In this document: positions 38,802-48,982 of the stretch, one piece after another
Numbering within the stretch: the stretch's first letter is position 1
Layout: each line of letters starts with the position of its first letter
DNA from: Providencia burhodogranariea DSM 19968
GTDB taxonomy: Bacteria > Pseudomonadota > Gammaproteobacteria > Enterobacterales > Enterobacteriaceae
Assembly: GCF_000314855.2 (NCBI RefSeq)
Contig: NZ_KB233224.1
Coordinates: 390,909 to 454,908, forward strand
DNA: 64,000 nucleotides
Direction: 5' to 3'
The notes under the pieces: generated by a model
The model's input: the letters and a program-made list of their open reading frames with translations, nothing else
Database searches by the model: none
Told to the model about the DNA's origin: nothing
Program-made: the position numbers and the translations under genes

Positions 38802-39629
38802 ATGTATTCACAAAAATGGCACATTGGAATCGACCTTTGCCAAACAACGATTCAACTCGTTGCCGCAAAACAAAGCCGTAAACGCTGGTATCTGTGTGAA
38901 TGTTGGCAACAAAATATTCCAAACGAAATCGCCAGCCAATCTGAAAATAACAAACACCTCATACTACTGAAAATTCTAAAACAATGGCGTCAGAAATTAC
39001 CTAAAAATTGTCAGGTCTCTATTGCGTTTTCTTCTTTAAGAACATTAAAACAACAATTTGTATTACCTGCACAAGTCCCCTTGCAGCAGCCAGAATTGGG
39101 TTGGTACTTACATAGTCGTGCTGAAAAGCTTTTTCCTCTCAGTTCGGAAGAGATGGTCGTTGATTATCGAATTATAAATAATCACGCTTACTTAAACGGC
39201 GTACGCAAGACAGAAATAACCTTTTGGCAAGACTTACTTCATCAAAGTGGCTTCTTACTTACCGCGATTGATGTGGCACCTTGTGTTTTACGCTATATCG
39301 CAAGATATGCTGGGTTACCTGATGAAAGCTGGCTTGTACACTATCGCCAAGGAGAATGGCTGTGGGCTGGCCCTGTAAGCCAACCTGCTAACTATAATCA
39401 AATCCAAGAAGGTGAAATCACATCTCTCTCGCAACTTATTCCGTTGCTCACTGATGAAAATGTTCCATTAAAAATTCCCCTTTATTATATCAGTGACCGC
39501 CATGAGCCTCAGGCAATTCATTCATGGCACCTACTACAAGCTTTTCATCATTACACGGTGAAAATTCCTCGCCAACTCGGTGAGTTTGTCATTGCTGCGG
39601 GTTTAGCACTACGCCATAAGGATATTTAA
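38802..39629 (+). CDS. hofM: HofM, PilM-like DNA-uptake protein
   Basis: 275 aa from ATG 38802 (AAGGAAA 7 nt upstream; the upstream in-frame start adds 8 residues). Begins QKWHIGIDLCQTTIQLVAAK, an actin-like ATPase N terminus as in PilM/ComA, and has SLRTLKQQFVLPAQVPLQQP and SGFLLTAIDVAPCVLRYIAR. First gene of the hofMNOQ operon, related to type IV pilus alignment proteins; in E. coli it is needed to use DNA as nutrient. Divergence within this family is high, so identification leans on gene order. Confidence 0.87.
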   Translation: MYSQKWHIGIDLCQTTIQLVAAKQSRKRWYLCECWQQNIPNEIASQSENNKHLILLKILKQWRQKLPKNCQVSIAFSSLRTLKQQFVLPAQVPLQQPELGWYLHSRAEKLFPLSSEEMVVDYRIINNHAYLNGVRKTEITFWQDLLHQSGFLLTAIDVAPCVLRYIARYAGLPDESWLVHYRQGEWLWAGPVSQPANYNQIQEGEITSLSQLIPLLTDENVPLKIPLYYISDRHEPQAIHSWHLLQAFHHYTVKIPRQLGEFVIAAGLALRHKDI

Positions 39630-39630
39630 T

Positions 39631-40170
39631 ATGTATCAAGTAAATTTTTTATCTTGGCGACATCAGCTGATTGCCCGTAAAAAACGGCAATTTTTGATTT
39701 TATTCCTAGCTGCGAGCTGTGTTGTGATTATGGTACTTGCCTATTTCATCTCATATCAACAATCAGAATACCAACGATTGCAATTCAGCAAAGCCCAGCT
39801 TCAGCAACAGGCTACGCAAAATCAGCAATTAATCCAGTCAATAACGAAAAAACAAACTCAACTCAAAGAGTTAGTTGCTAGGCAGCAACTATTTGATAAA
39901 CAAACTGAAAGCAATCTTTCACTATTAAATTTCTTCCAGCAACTTCCAGAGCTCACACCGAAAAAAAGTTGGTTATCTGGGTTTTCACTCAAAGATAATC
40001 AAGTGGAAATAAAAGCCAATAGCTATGATTTTCGGGATATTAGTCAATTGGTTGTTCAATTAGAAAATAGTCAGTTATTGAATAAAATACAGCTCGTCAA
40101 AATGGGAAAAATAAAAGAGATTAACTATTTACATTTAAGTGCAAATTACCAGGAGAGTAGCGATGAATGA
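39631..40170 (+). CDS. hofN: HofN, PilN-like DNA-uptake protein
   Basis: 179 aa. Typical PilN layout: short cytoplasmic VNFLSWRHQLIARKKRQF, one membrane helix (LILFLAASCVVIMVLAYFIS), a coiled coil rich in Gln, and a small alpha/beta domain ending QLLNKIQLVKMGKIKEINYL. PilN binds the cytoplasmic PilM-like protein through its N terminus. Starts 1 bp after hofM and overlaps hofO by 8 bp, so tightly coupled. Confidence 0.87.
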   Translation: MYQVNFLSWRHQLIARKKRQFLILFLAASCVVIMVLAYFISYQQSEYQRLQFSKAQLQQQATQNQQLIQSITKKQTQLKELVARQQLFDKQTESNLSLLNFFQQLPELTPKKSWLSGFSLKDNQVEIKANSYDFRDISQLVVQLENSQLLNKIQLVKMGKIKEINYLHLSANYQESSDE

Positions 40171-40714
40171 AATTTCTTCTACCTTTTGGTATCGCTCATT
40201 CTGGCAACGAATATTACCTATTTGGATAATAGCAATATTGAGTTTAATCGCTTACTTTCAATTTTATTGGCAAGAGACTAATCAACAATTAATTACATTA
40301 CAAAACGATATTCAACGTATCGCCATTGACGTACAGCAGAGCAACAGCACATTGCGTCAATCATCATCGCTGCATCAGCTTCAATTGCAAATAGAAGAAA
40401 TCAAACAAAAATTGAGTTTATCGACACAAAGCTCATCAAAATTTATCGCCCATTTACAACATATTATTGCTAATGCTGATGTTGTTCTTCATCGATTACA
40501 CCCCTCAATAAATGACACCAACAATGAAAAATACTACACCATTGAGGTGCAAGGTAATTACACACAAATTTATCGATTCATTCATGCGCTCATATCACCC
40601 TCATCCCATCAAACAGGGCTTTTTTCAGGTGTTATGTTTAAAACCAATAATGGATATTTAACTGCGACACTTGCCATTTCATTTATCAAGGATGATATTA
40701 AAAATGAACAATAA
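40163..40714 (+). CDS. hofO: HofO, PilO-like DNA-uptake protein
   Basis: 183 aa from ATG 40163, which has GGAGAG 7 nt upstream; overlaps hofN by 8 bp. One membrane helix (LPIWIIAILSLIAYFQFYW), coiled coil, then a small periplasmic domain (KFIAHLQHIIANADVVLHRL). PilO-type partner of HofN. The usual hofP gene should follow but is not present as a separate gene; hofQ begins 11 bp before the hofO stop. Confidence 0.85.
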   Translation: MNEISSTFWYRSFWQRILPIWIIAILSLIAYFQFYWQETNQQLITLQNDIQRIAIDVQQSNSTLRQSSSLHQLQLQIEEIKQKLSLSTQSSSKFIAHLQHIIANADVVLHRLHPSINDTNNEKYYTIEVQGNYTQIYRFIHALISPSSHQTGLFSGVMFKTNNGYLTATLAISFIKDDIKNEQ

Positions 40715-41741
40715 ATTAATTCTTACCGCTGCCGTTATCTTTCTTATTACCTTCCAGACGTTGGCGCAAGAGATACGCGATCCTTTTATCCCACTAACAG
40801 AAACTAGTAACGAGCCAATTTTGGTTAATCCAAGTGTCATCCATAAAGCCCCCGAAAACCCAATCACCGAAAAAATTATTAAGTTAATTTCAATGAACGC
40901 TGACGATGCTCTGCAACAATTAAAACAAATGGGTTCTTCTTTATTATCCAATGAGGGTATTGCCAGCAGTCACTCCGCGACAAATAGCTTAATTATCAAG
41001 GAAACTAAAACACGATTAGATTTGATTGAAGAATGGTTGAAACAATTGGATGTTCCTAGACAACAAGTCCAGATTACTGCCCATATTATTAGTAGCAGTC
41101 GCACTGCACTTCAACAACTAGGCCTAGAATGGGGAATGTTATCGGGAAGTCCAAGTAATGGCCGTTATCAACGCTATAATCGTTACGACGGTGCATCAGG
41201 CCAATTTAACTTCAATTTGCTTCGACTCGGCGAGGGGCTATTAGAACTGAAGCTTAATGCACTAGAAAAAGCTAATTTACTCTCGATTATTGCTAGTCCA
41301 CGGCTTATGGCCTCTCATAAACACCCGGCTAGCATTCAACAAGGGACTGAAATTCCCTATGTCACCAGTACAGAAAAAAAAACGCATGTACAATTCAAAG
41401 ACGCCGTACTCGGCATGGAGGTGACACCCACTATTTCACGAGGTGAACAAGTCGAATTACGACTTAAAATTAGTCATAACTCACCTGATACCGCATTAAC
41501 AACTAGCGAAAGTCATCATTTAGCTATAAATAAACAAGAAATAGCGACATCTGTAACTATTCGAAATAACGAGACCCTAATCCTCGGTGGAATTTTTCAA
41601 CAAAAGCAAGAGAAAACGGAAACAGGCTTACCTTTCCTTTCTGATATTCCTTTTTTAGGTAAATTATTTATAAACTCAAGCGAACACATTGATCGTAGAG
41701 TTCTTGTGGTTTTTATCACCCCTAAGCTGGTCAATATTTAG
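40704..41741 (+). CDS. hofQ: Short HofQ secretin, apparently fused to a HofP start
   Basis: 345 aa against 412 in E. coli. Signal peptide NNKLILTAAVIFLITFQTLAQ, then EIRDPFIPL, the RDPF hallmark of PilP/HofP lipoprotein-like partners, a short linker, an N1-type secretin domain (KIIKLISMNADDALQQLKQM, LDLIEEWLKQLDVPRQQVQI) and the complete secretin core (IIASPRLMASHKHPASIQQG, EIPYVTS, AVLGMEVTPTISRGEQVELR, ETLILGGIFQQKQ, FLSDIPFLGKLF). The N0/STN domain normally at the front of HofQ is missing. Outer-membrane channel for DNA uptake in relatives; whether this form works is unknown. Confidence 0.88.
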   Translation: MNNKLILTAAVIFLITFQTLAQEIRDPFIPLTETSNEPILVNPSVIHKAPENPITEKIIKLISMNADDALQQLKQMGSSLLSNEGIASSHSATNSLIIKETKTRLDLIEEWLKQLDVPRQQVQITAHIISSSRTALQQLGLEWGMLSGSPSNGRYQRYNRYDGASGQFNFNLLRLGEGLLELKLNALEKANLLSIIASPRLMASHKHPASIQQGTEIPYVTSTEKKTHVQFKDAVLGMEVTPTISRGEQVELRLKISHNSPDTALTTSESHHLAINKQEIATSVTIRNNETLILGGIFQQKQEKTETGLPFLSDIPFLGKLFINSSEHIDRRVLVVFITPKLVNI

Positions 41742-42246
41742 GTCAAAAAAAATAATATATATACTTCAACTAGTTAAATGAATATAATGCGAATATAAGC
41801 AGATAAAATTATTTTTTATGTCATAAACCTGCCGGATAAATTTGACGCTGACGCCGTTTTAGCATACAAGGTTATCCATTGAGTGTTCTAGCTATCGGTA
41901 GATTAAAGAACAAGCTATCAGCCGCTTATAAAATAGTCGCAATATATTTGCACTATTAATTAACAGGTAAACAGCTCCTTTATTGGTACTGCTTTTCCGT
42001 TAAAACTTATATTGAACAAAGCGTTAGGCAGCATAGACAGCATAATTAAAGAAACCAGTAACATCGAATGTGGCACTTTGTTCGCTTAGTGCCATATTTA
42101 TATAGTTGCAATTCAGGTTGATGTATTGAGATAATTTTCTTATCTGATCTCACTTATCACCATGAGGTTTCAGTTTAGGTCCCGTCGCTAATTTGATTGG
42201 CGGGGCGGGTTATCATTAACGATTAATCGTAGTAATACCAAAAAAC
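41742..42246. other. hofQ-aroK intergenic region
   Basis: 505 bp with no gene. A hairpin TGGCACT-ttgttcgctt-AGTGCCA lies at about 42070-42093, and a GC-rich hairpin GTCGC...GGCGGGG precedes aroK near 42180-42215. Promoters of aroKB-damX-dam should lie here, as in E. coli. Confidence 0.5.
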
Positions 42247-42768
42247 ATGGCAGAGAAACGAAATATCTTTCTAGTTGGACCTATGGGTGCCGGCAAAAGC
42301 ACTATTGGTCGTCAATTGGCTCAACAGCTTAATATGGAGTTTTTCGACTCTGATCACGAGATTGAAAAACGTACAGGCGCAGATGTAGGCTGGGTCTTTG
42401 ACCTAGAAGGCGAGGAAGGCTTCCGCGATCGGGAAGAGAAAATCATCAATGAGCTTACTGAAAAACAAGGCATCATACTTGCAACGGGTGGCGGTTCAGT
42501 AAAATCGAAAGAAACTCGCAATCGCCTTTCAGCTCGTGGTGTTGTTGTGTATCTCGAAACTAACATAGAGAAACAGCTGACTCGAACTCAACGTGATAAA
42601 AAACGTCCATTATTGCAAGTGGATGAACCTGCACGTGAAGTTCTTGAGAAATTAGCATCAGAACGTAACCCGATGTATGAGGAAATTGCTGACATCACGA
42701 TTCATACAGATGAGCAAAGCGCTAAAGTAGTTGCTAGCCAAATCATCGAGTTGTTAGAAAAAAGCTAG
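42247..42768 (+). CDS. aroK: Shikimate kinase I
   Basis: 173 aa, same as E. coli. Walker [19 protein letters not shown], shikimate-binding [18 protein letters not shown] and [20 protein letters not shown], lid [13 protein letters not shown]. Phosphorylates shikimate with ATP. First gene of the conserved aroK-aroB-damX-dam-rpe-gph-trpS cluster. The gap to aroB is 305 bp, much longer than in E. coli, because of an inserted palindrome. Confidence 0.97.
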   Translation: MAEKRNIFLVGPMGAGKSTIGRQLAQQLNMEFFDSDHEIEKRTGADVGWVFDLEGEEGFRDREEKIINELTEKQGIILATGGGSVKSKETRNRLSARGVVVYLETNIEKQLTRTQRDKKRPLLQVDEPAREVLEKLASERNPMYEEIADITIHTDEQSAKVVASQIIELLEKS

Positions 42769-42784
42769 GGACTGTTGATCTTTC

Positions 42785-42899
42785 AGGGTCAATTATTGTT
42801 CTAAATAAAGCGTTTTAATCAAGGTGAGAGGTTTGCCTCTGAGTAATTAAGGCATCACGCCTCTCACCACAGAACAAAACGTTTTTTTAATTGAACCCT
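42785..42899. repeat. 115-bp nested palindrome between aroK and aroB
   Basis: Successive arms pair: AGGGTCAATTA with TAATTGAACCCT, CGTTTT with AAAACG (then T7), GGTGAGAGG with CCTCTCACC, GCCT with AGGC. RNA would fold into one long interrupted hairpin. It could be a miniature palindromic insertion or an attenuator or partial terminator within the operon. Confidence 0.75.
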
Positions 42900-43073
42900 T
42901 AGGGCAGATTTTGTCAGATGTTTAGCGTTAAAAAAGTATGTTGAATCGACCCTGTATTCATATGTATTTTTTTATTAAATGCTAGCGCTACAAATCGCTT
43001 TAAATCGGCTCAAAAGGTTAACAAACCTTAATTAAACATTGTGTTATCAGTAATGGCTATAAGGTAAAGCAAC

Positions 43074-44168
43074 ATGGAAAAAGTCACTGTTACTCTGGAT
43101 GAACGCAGTTATCCAATCACCATTGCTCCGGGTCTTTATAGCCAACCTGATGCTTTTTGGCCGCTAAAAGCGGGTCAACGAGCTCTGGTTGTAACCAATG
43201 AAACACTTGCGCCTATCTATCTCGATAAATTTACTCATGCCCTTGAAGCATTAGGGGTAAAGGTAGATTCAATCATTTTGCCGGACGGTGAGCAGTACAA
43301 ATCCTTGTTCATTATGAACGATGTTTTTACCGCTTTACTTGAAAAGCACCATAATCGTGATACCACTCTCATCGCTCTTGGTGGTGGTGTTATTGGCGAC
43401 TTGACTGGCTTTGCGGCAGCAAGCTATCAACGTGGTGTTCGTTTTATCCAAGTACCTACCACCTTATTGTCGCAAGTCGACTCCTCCGTCGGTGGAAAAA
43501 CAGCCGTTAACCATCCTTTAGGCAAAAATATGATCGGGGCTTTTTATCAACCCGCATCAGTCATTATTGACCTTGATTGTCTAAGAACTTTACCTAAAAG
43601 AGAACTCTCTTCAGGACTTGCTGAGGTTATCAAATATGGCATCATCCTTGATGGCGAATTTTTTAACTGGCTAGAAGAGAACATAGATGCGTTGATGGCA
43701 TTGGATAATCAGGCAATGGCATACTGTATTCGTCGTTGTTGTGAATTAAAAGCGCAAGTTGTTGCTGCGGATGAAAAAGAAACCAGTGGCTTACGAGCAC
43801 TACTTAACCTCGGCCATACTTTTGGCCATGCGATTGAAGCACATATGGGTTATGGCGTTTGGCTCCATGGTGAAGCCGTTGCTGCGGGTATGGTCATGGC
43901 AGCAAAAACAGCTGAACTTATCGGTACATTCACGACACAACAAACACAACGCATTATTGATCTACTTGTTCGTGCGGGATTACCTGTCACAGGTCCAGCA
44001 CAAATGAAACCCGATGACTATTTACCCCACATGATGCGAGATAAAAAAGTCATCGGTGGCAAACTGCATTTGATTTTACCTACTACTATCGGTCATTCAG
44101 AAATTCGTTCAGATATTGAAATGCAAACTGTTAAGGACGCGATATCTTCCTGCTTACCTCAAAACTAA
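43074..44168 (+). CDS. aroB: 3-dehydroquinate synthase
   Basis: 364 aa (E. coli 362). NAD-binding [40 protein letters not shown], zinc-ligand regions [31 protein letters not shown] and [11 protein letters not shown]. Second step of the shikimate pathway, converting DAHP to 3-dehydroquinate. AAGGTAAAG precedes the ATG. Confidence 0.97.
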   Translation: MEKVTVTLDERSYPITIAPGLYSQPDAFWPLKAGQRALVVTNETLAPIYLDKFTHALEALGVKVDSIILPDGEQYKSLFIMNDVFTALLEKHHNRDTTLIALGGGVIGDLTGFAAASYQRGVRFIQVPTTLLSQVDSSVGGKTAVNHPLGKNMIGAFYQPASVIIDLDCLRTLPKRELSSGLAEVIKYGIILDGEFFNWLEENIDALMALDNQAMAYCIRRCCELKAQVVAADEKETSGLRALLNLGHTFGHAIEAHMGYGVWLHGEAVAAGMVMAAKTAELIGTFTTQQTQRIIDLLVRAGLPVTGPAQMKPDDYLPHMMRDKKVIGGKLHLILPTTIGHSEIRSDIEMQTVKDAISSCLPQN

Positions 44169-44187
44169 TCGTATTTGTATAATTTGA

Positions 44188-44245
44188 CTGCCGGAAACAG
44201 ATAAAAACATTAAGATAATCTGATGTTTTAAAATGTTTCTGGCAG
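44188..44245. repeat. 58-bp imperfect palindrome after aroB
   Basis: CTGCCGGAAACA pairs with TGTTTCTGGCAG; inner AAAACAT pairs with ATGTTTT. No T-run, so its terminator role is uncertain. The remaining aroB-damX gap to 44485 shows nothing else I recognize. Confidence 0.6.
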
Positions 44246-44485
44246 ATATGTCTTAAAATCGTTAAATTATAGGTCGCGTCTAAAGTTTCGAGTTACAACA
44301 TTCGCTCAAACACTTAGACTTTTAAGCTTGCAATGTCGAGAAGATGTTAATCACGTAAAAACGATATGGCTAAAGGAACTATCCTTTACTAGATTGCAGG
44401 TATACACTATTTACTCGTGAAGAGACTGTAATGAAAAGAGATATTTTATCTCAATTACAAGGCAATATTTATTCGGGAGGGCAAA

Positions 44486-45382
44486 ATGGACGAATTTAAA
44501 CCAGATAATCAGCCTAAAGCGCAAAATGATTTACGGCCTGATACATCCGACAGACCAACAGGTCGGAGCCGTCCATCACCTTCAGTAAAACCTAAGCTAA
44601 CACTCTCACGCCAACATATTATGATTGGGGTCGGTGTACTGGTATTACTGTTATTGATTATTGCCATTAGCTCTGCCTTAAAAGCTCCTACAGAACATGA
44701 AAAACAACAAATCGATACGTCATCCACCGAACGTAACATCGATTTATCAGGTTCTTCATCGCTAAGCTCTAATCAAGGCCAAACCCAAGAAATAAATATG
44801 CCTCCAGTGAGTTCAACGCCAACGCAAAGCGAACCACTACCGCAACAGAATTATGGTGAACGGATTGAAATTCCGGGTGATGTAGCAGATGCTCTGAACC
44901 AAGGCCAATCGGCTAGCCAAGGTGTAGCAAGCACCTCACAAGAGCAGAATATCGCACCACCACCGATAACATCGTCGCAACCTGTGCAAAAACCACAAAC
45001 AGCGCCTGTGAAACCGGAAAAAATACCAACAAAACCTGTAGAAACAAAACAACCGGTGCAAACTAAGCAACCGGCAAAAACAACTAATGCGACAAATAAT
45101 CAAAGTGGAAATTTAATGGTAGCTCCTGCAGGTAGCTACACATTACAATTAAGCAGTGCAAGCCGCTCAGATACACTAGAAGCTTTCGCTAAACAGCATA
45201 AACTGAATAATTATAAAGTTTATAAAACAGTCCGAAATGGGCAAACTTGGTATGTTCTGATACACGGTAACTATCGCTCTGTGAATGATGCTAAAAGTGC
45301 AATATCTGCTCTTCCAGCAGACATTCAAGCGAAAAAACCATGGGTAAGAAATATGAAGCAAGTTCAACAGGATCAAAAATAA
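44486..45382 (+). CDS. damX: DamX, SPOR-domain division protein
   Basis: 298 aa, shorter than E. coli DamX (428) mainly in its linker regions. Cytoplasmic start MDEFKPDNQPKAQ; one membrane helix HIMIGVGVLVLLLLIIAISS near 48-67; long Pro/Gln/Ser-rich periplasmic linker; SPOR domain near 213-292 (SYTLQLSSASRSDTLEAFAK ... NGQTWYVLIHGNYRSVNDAK). SPOR domains bind denuded glycan strands at the septum; DamX helps tune division. GGGAGG lies 7 nt upstream. Confidence 0.94.
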   Translation: MDEFKPDNQPKAQNDLRPDTSDRPTGRSRPSPSVKPKLTLSRQHIMIGVGVLVLLLLIIAISSALKAPTEHEKQQIDTSSTERNIDLSGSSSLSSNQGQTQEINMPPVSSTPTQSEPLPQQNYGERIEIPGDVADALNQGQSASQGVASTSQEQNIAPPPITSSQPVQKPQTAPVKPEKIPTKPVETKQPVQTKQPAKTTNATNNQSGNLMVAPAGSYTLQLSSASRSDTLEAFAKQHKLNNYKVYKTVRNGQTWYVLIHGNYRSVNDAKSAISALPADIQAKKPWVRNMKQVQQDQK

Positions 45383-45463
45383 TAACGTTTTATCGCGGGC
45401 GCATTATGCTGTCCTGACAGAGAGCTCAATGGGTTCTCTAAACGTTTGTAACAATAAGACGGC

Positions 45464-46348
45464 ATGAAAAAAACACGCGCTTTTTTGAAATGGGCTGGCG
45501 GTAAATACCCACTTGTGGAAGATATTAAAAAACATCTTCCACAAGGTGATTGCCTGATCGAGCCTTTTGTTGGAGCAGGTTCTGTTTTCCTGAACACCAG
45601 CTATGATTCTTATATCCTAGCTGATATCAACAGTGACCTTATTAATCTCTACAACACTGTAAAATACCGTACTGATCCCTTTATTGAAGAAGTACGTCAA
45701 CTCTTTACGCCTGAATTTAATACCTCAGAACATTATTACCTTAGGCGTACCGAATTTAACTTGTCCTCTGACCCTATCAAGCGCAGCGTATTGTTTCTAT
45801 ACCTGAATCGACATTGTTATAATGGGTTATGTCGCTATAACTCAAAAGGTGAATTTAACGTCCCTTTTGGCCGTTATAAAAAGCCTTACTTTCCTGAAGA
45901 AGAGTTATTATGGTTTGCGGATAAAGCGCAAAAAGCCACATTCGTTACTCAAAACTATGAAAACACACTGTTATCAGCAGAGTCAGGCTCCGTTATTTAC
46001 TGTGATCCTCCGTATGCTCCACTATCGGAAACAGCAAACTTTACGGCGTATCATACAAACTCATTTAGTGCACAAGAACAACAAAATCTCGCTAAATTGG
46101 CTCACTATTTGTCATCAGATCGCAAAATTCCAGTTCTGATTTCAAATCATGATACTCCCGCGACACGGGAATGGTATCATCAAGCCAAATTACATATAGT
46201 CAAAGTGCGTCGAACTATCAGTCGGAATATACTTAACCGTAATAAAGTCAATGAATTACTCGCTTTATACAATGAAGAACCCATTAATAAGCTGACTAAA
46301 AAAACTGAAAAGACAAGCACCAAGCGCCTATCGTCCGGTGTGGAATGA
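45464..46348 (+). CDS. dam: DNA adenine methyltransferase (GATC)
   Basis: 294 aa (E. coli 278). SAM motif FLKWAGGKYPLVEDIKKHLP, target-recognition part, catalytic DPPY in SVIYCDPPYAPLSETANFTA, ISNHDTPATREWYHQAKL. Methylates adenine in GATC, guiding mismatch repair, replication timing through SeqA, and phase-variable fimbrial promoters. The extra C-terminal tail (LTKKTEKTSTKRLSSGVE) is basic and not seen in E. coli Dam. Confidence 0.97.
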   Translation: MKKTRAFLKWAGGKYPLVEDIKKHLPQGDCLIEPFVGAGSVFLNTSYDSYILADINSDLINLYNTVKYRTDPFIEEVRQLFTPEFNTSEHYYLRRTEFNLSSDPIKRSVLFLYLNRHCYNGLCRYNSKGEFNVPFGRYKKPYFPEEELLWFADKAQKATFVTQNYENTLLSAESGSVIYCDPPYAPLSETANFTAYHTNSFSAQEQQNLAKLAHYLSSDRKIPVLISNHDTPATREWYHQAKLHIVKVRRTISRNILNRNKVNELLALYNEEPINKLTKKTEKTSTKRLSSGVE

Positions 46349-46382
46349 CTCTCAGGTAACGTTTAAATAATCGGAGACAATA

Positions 46383-47057
46383 ATGAAAGATTTTCTCATT
46401 GCCCCATCTATTTTATCTGCAGATTTTGCCCGTTTAGGCGAAGATACCGCAAAAGTGTTAGCTGCAGGCGCAGATATTGTGCATTTTGACGTTATGGACA
46501 ATCATTATGTCCCTAACCTCACCTTCGGTGCGCCTATTTGTAAAGCATTACGTGACTATGGTATTACCGCACCGATTGATGTGCACTTGATGGTGAAACC
46601 CGTAGACAGAATTATTCCTGATTTTGCTAAAGCAGGCGCAAACCATATCAGCTTCCATGTTGAAGCGAGTGAACACGTCGACAGAACCTTACAGCTGATT
46701 AAAGAGCATGGTTGTACCGCAGGCTTAGTCTTTAACCCTGCCACACCGCTTATCCATCTTGAGCATGTAATGGATAAACTCGATATGATCCTACTCATGT
46801 CGGTTAACCCGGGCTTTGGTGGACAATCATTTATTCCTGAGACGCTAAATAAATTGCGCCAAGTCCGTAAATTGATTGACGAGAGCGGTTATGATATTCG
46901 CTTGGAAATTGATGGCGGCGTTAAGATTGATAACATTGCGGAAATTGCAGCAGCAGGTGCAGATACCTTCGTTGCAGGATCAGCTATTTTTGGTCACCCA
47001 GATTACAAGACCGTCATTGATAAAATGCGTAAAGAATTACAAAAGGTATCTCAATGA
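46383..47057 (+). CDS. rpe: Ribulose-phosphate 3-epimerase
   Basis: 224 aa (E. coli 225). [15 protein letters not shown], metal/catalytic [63 protein letters not shown]. Interconverts ribulose-5-phosphate and xylulose-5-phosphate. CGGAGA precedes the ATG; overlaps gph by 4 bp (ATGA). Confidence 0.97.
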   Translation: MKDFLIAPSILSADFARLGEDTAKVLAAGADIVHFDVMDNHYVPNLTFGAPICKALRDYGITAPIDVHLMVKPVDRIIPDFAKAGANHISFHVEASEHVDRTLQLIKEHGCTAGLVFNPATPLIHLEHVMDKLDMILLMSVNPGFGGQSFIPETLNKLRQVRKLIDESGYDIRLEIDGGVKIDNIAEIAAAGADTFVAGSAIFGHPDYKTVIDKMRKELQKVSQ

Positions 47058-47746
47058 CACAACCAAATTTAGAAAACATTAAAGCTATCGCTTTTGATTT
47101 AGATGGCACCCTTATAGATAGTGTGGGCGGGCTAGCTGAGGCACTAGATAAGGCGTTGGAAGAACAAGGTTTCTCTCCCGCTGGTAAAGAGCGAGTTTCC
47201 ATTTGGGTTGGAAATGGTGCCGATGTGATGGTTGAACGTGCCCTAACATGGGCAGGTGCCACTATTACCCCTGAGTTACGCCAAGCAACACGTCAAAGCT
47301 TTGATAAATTCTATGCAGTCTCTGTGACAACGGGTAGTGAACTATTCCCTGAGGTCAAAGAAACCCTCGATAAGCTTGCTCAGCATGACTTACCTATGGC
47401 AATTGTTACAAATAAGCCAACACCGTTTATCGCCCCTCTACTTAAAAAATTAGGCATCGAAAACTATTTTTCGCTCGTGCTTGGTGGTGATGACGTTAAA
47501 GAAAAAAAACCGCATCCAGCCCCTTTGTATCTCACTATGGGTAAATTTGGTTTGCGTAAAGAGGAATTACTTTTTGTCGGTGATTCCCGTAATGATATTA
47601 TCGCAGCACAAAGTGCACAATGCCCCTGCGTTGGTCTGACCTATGGTTATAACTATGGCGAGTCCATCGCGTTAAGTGAGCCTGACTGTGTATTAACACA
47701 ATTTTCAGATATCCTGCCGATCATCGGCTTATCTGACTCAAAATAA
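47054..47746 (+). CDS. gph: Phosphoglycolate phosphatase
   Basis: 230 aa. HAD motifs: [30 protein letters not shown], and [18 protein letters not shown]. Removes 2-phosphoglycolate formed during repair of oxidized DNA ends. Translationally coupled to rpe and followed after 19 bp by trpS. Confidence 0.95.
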   Translation: MTQPNLENIKAIAFDLDGTLIDSVGGLAEALDKALEEQGFSPAGKERVSIWVGNGADVMVERALTWAGATITPELRQATRQSFDKFYAVSVTTGSELFPEVKETLDKLAQHDLPMAIVTNKPTPFIAPLLKKLGIENYFSLVLGGDDVKEKKPHPAPLYLTMGKFGLRKEELLFVGDSRNDIIAAQSAQCPCVGLTYGYNYGESIALSEPDCVLTQFSDILPIIGLSDSK

Positions 47747-47765
47747 TTAAAGGATCGAGACAGAA

Positions 47766-48803
47766 ATGAGTAAACCCACTGAAAAACAAAAGCAATCCCA
47801 GAAACCTATCGTATTCAGCGGCGCACAGCCTTCCGGTGAATTAACCATCGGTAACTATATGGGTGCGCTGCGTCAGTGGGTACAGATGCAAGATGATTAT
47901 GACTGCATCTACTGTATCGTTGACCAACATGCGATTACGGTTCGTCAAGATCCGCAAGAACTGCGCAAAAGAACTCTCGATACTCTCGCTCTATACCTTG
48001 CTTGCGGAATTGACCACGAAAAAAGTACTATCTTTGTTCAGTCACATGTACCACAACACGCACAACTGAGTTGGGCATTAAACTGCTACACCTATTTCGG
48101 CGAACTGAGCCGCATGACGCAGTTTAAAGATAAATCAGCACGCCACTCAGAAAACATTAACGCAGGTTTATTTGATTATCCAGTGTTGATGGTTGCGGAT
48201 ATTCTGATCTACCAAACTAATAAAGTACCTGTTGGTTTTGACCAAAAACAACACCTTGAATTGAGCCGTGATATTGCACAACGCTTTAACGCTATTTATG
48301 GTGATATTTTCACTGTACCAGACCCTTTCATCCCAACTGGTGGTAGTGCTCGTGTGATGGCATTACAAGACCCTACGAAGAAAATGTCTAAATCAGATGA
48401 AAATAGCAATAACCGAATTGCCTTATTAGAAGATCCAAAATCTGCAGCAAAAAAAATCAAGCGTGCAATGACTGATTCAGAAGAGCCGCCTCGTGTTATT
48501 TATGATATCGAAAACAAACCAGGCGTTTCAAACCTGTTAGATATTCTGTCTGCTATCAAGGGCAAAGCTATTCCAGAGCTGGAAGCTGAATTTGAAGGTC
48601 AGATGTATGGCCATTTAAAGGGTGCAGTGGCTGATGCCGTTTCTGACATGCTGACTACGTTACAAGAGCGCTATCATCACTTCCGTAATGATGAAGCATT
48701 GCTCAATAAAATTATGCATGAAGGTGCAACTAAAGCAGGCGCTCGTGCACAAGAAACATTGGATAAAGTCTACGACGCTATCGGCTTTGTTAAACGCCCA
48801 TAA
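47766..48803 (+). CDS. trpS: Tryptophanyl-tRNA synthetase
   Basis: 345 aa (E. coli 334, the extra at the N terminus). Class I motifs: [19 protein letters not shown] (HIGH equivalent) and [16 protein letters not shown] (KMSKS). AAGGATC lies about 10 nt upstream. Last gene of the dam cluster; ends at a strong terminator. Confidence 0.97.
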   Translation: MSKPTEKQKQSQKPIVFSGAQPSGELTIGNYMGALRQWVQMQDDYDCIYCIVDQHAITVRQDPQELRKRTLDTLALYLACGIDHEKSTIFVQSHVPQHAQLSWALNCYTYFGELSRMTQFKDKSARHSENINAGLFDYPVLMVADILIYQTNKVPVGFDQKQHLELSRDIAQRFNAIYGDIFTVPDPFIPTGGSARVMALQDPTKKMSKSDENSNNRIALLEDPKSAAKKIKRAMTDSEEPPRVIYDIENKPGVSNLLDILSAIKGKAIPELEAEFEGQMYGHLKGAVADAVSDMLTTLQERYHHFRNDEALLNKIMHEGATKAGARAQETLDKVYDAIGFVKRP

Positions 48804-48814
48804 TTGTAATATTT

Positions 48815-48846
48815 AAAAGCAGGGGTAGCTTTCTCCCCTGCTTTTT
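48815..48846 (+). terminator. trpS terminator
   Basis: AAAAGCAGGGG-tagctttct-CCCCTGCTTTTT. Confidence 0.9.
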
Positions 48847-48982
48847 CAATTAAATAGCCAGTCTTTTTTAGCATTTCAGTTCTATACTTTATATATCCAC
48901 CCGCATTCAGTGAATGGGGCATATAAAACTTATGCTAAATTCAAAATAGATAAAATAAGCCAATCTAGCGAGATTTCAATAA

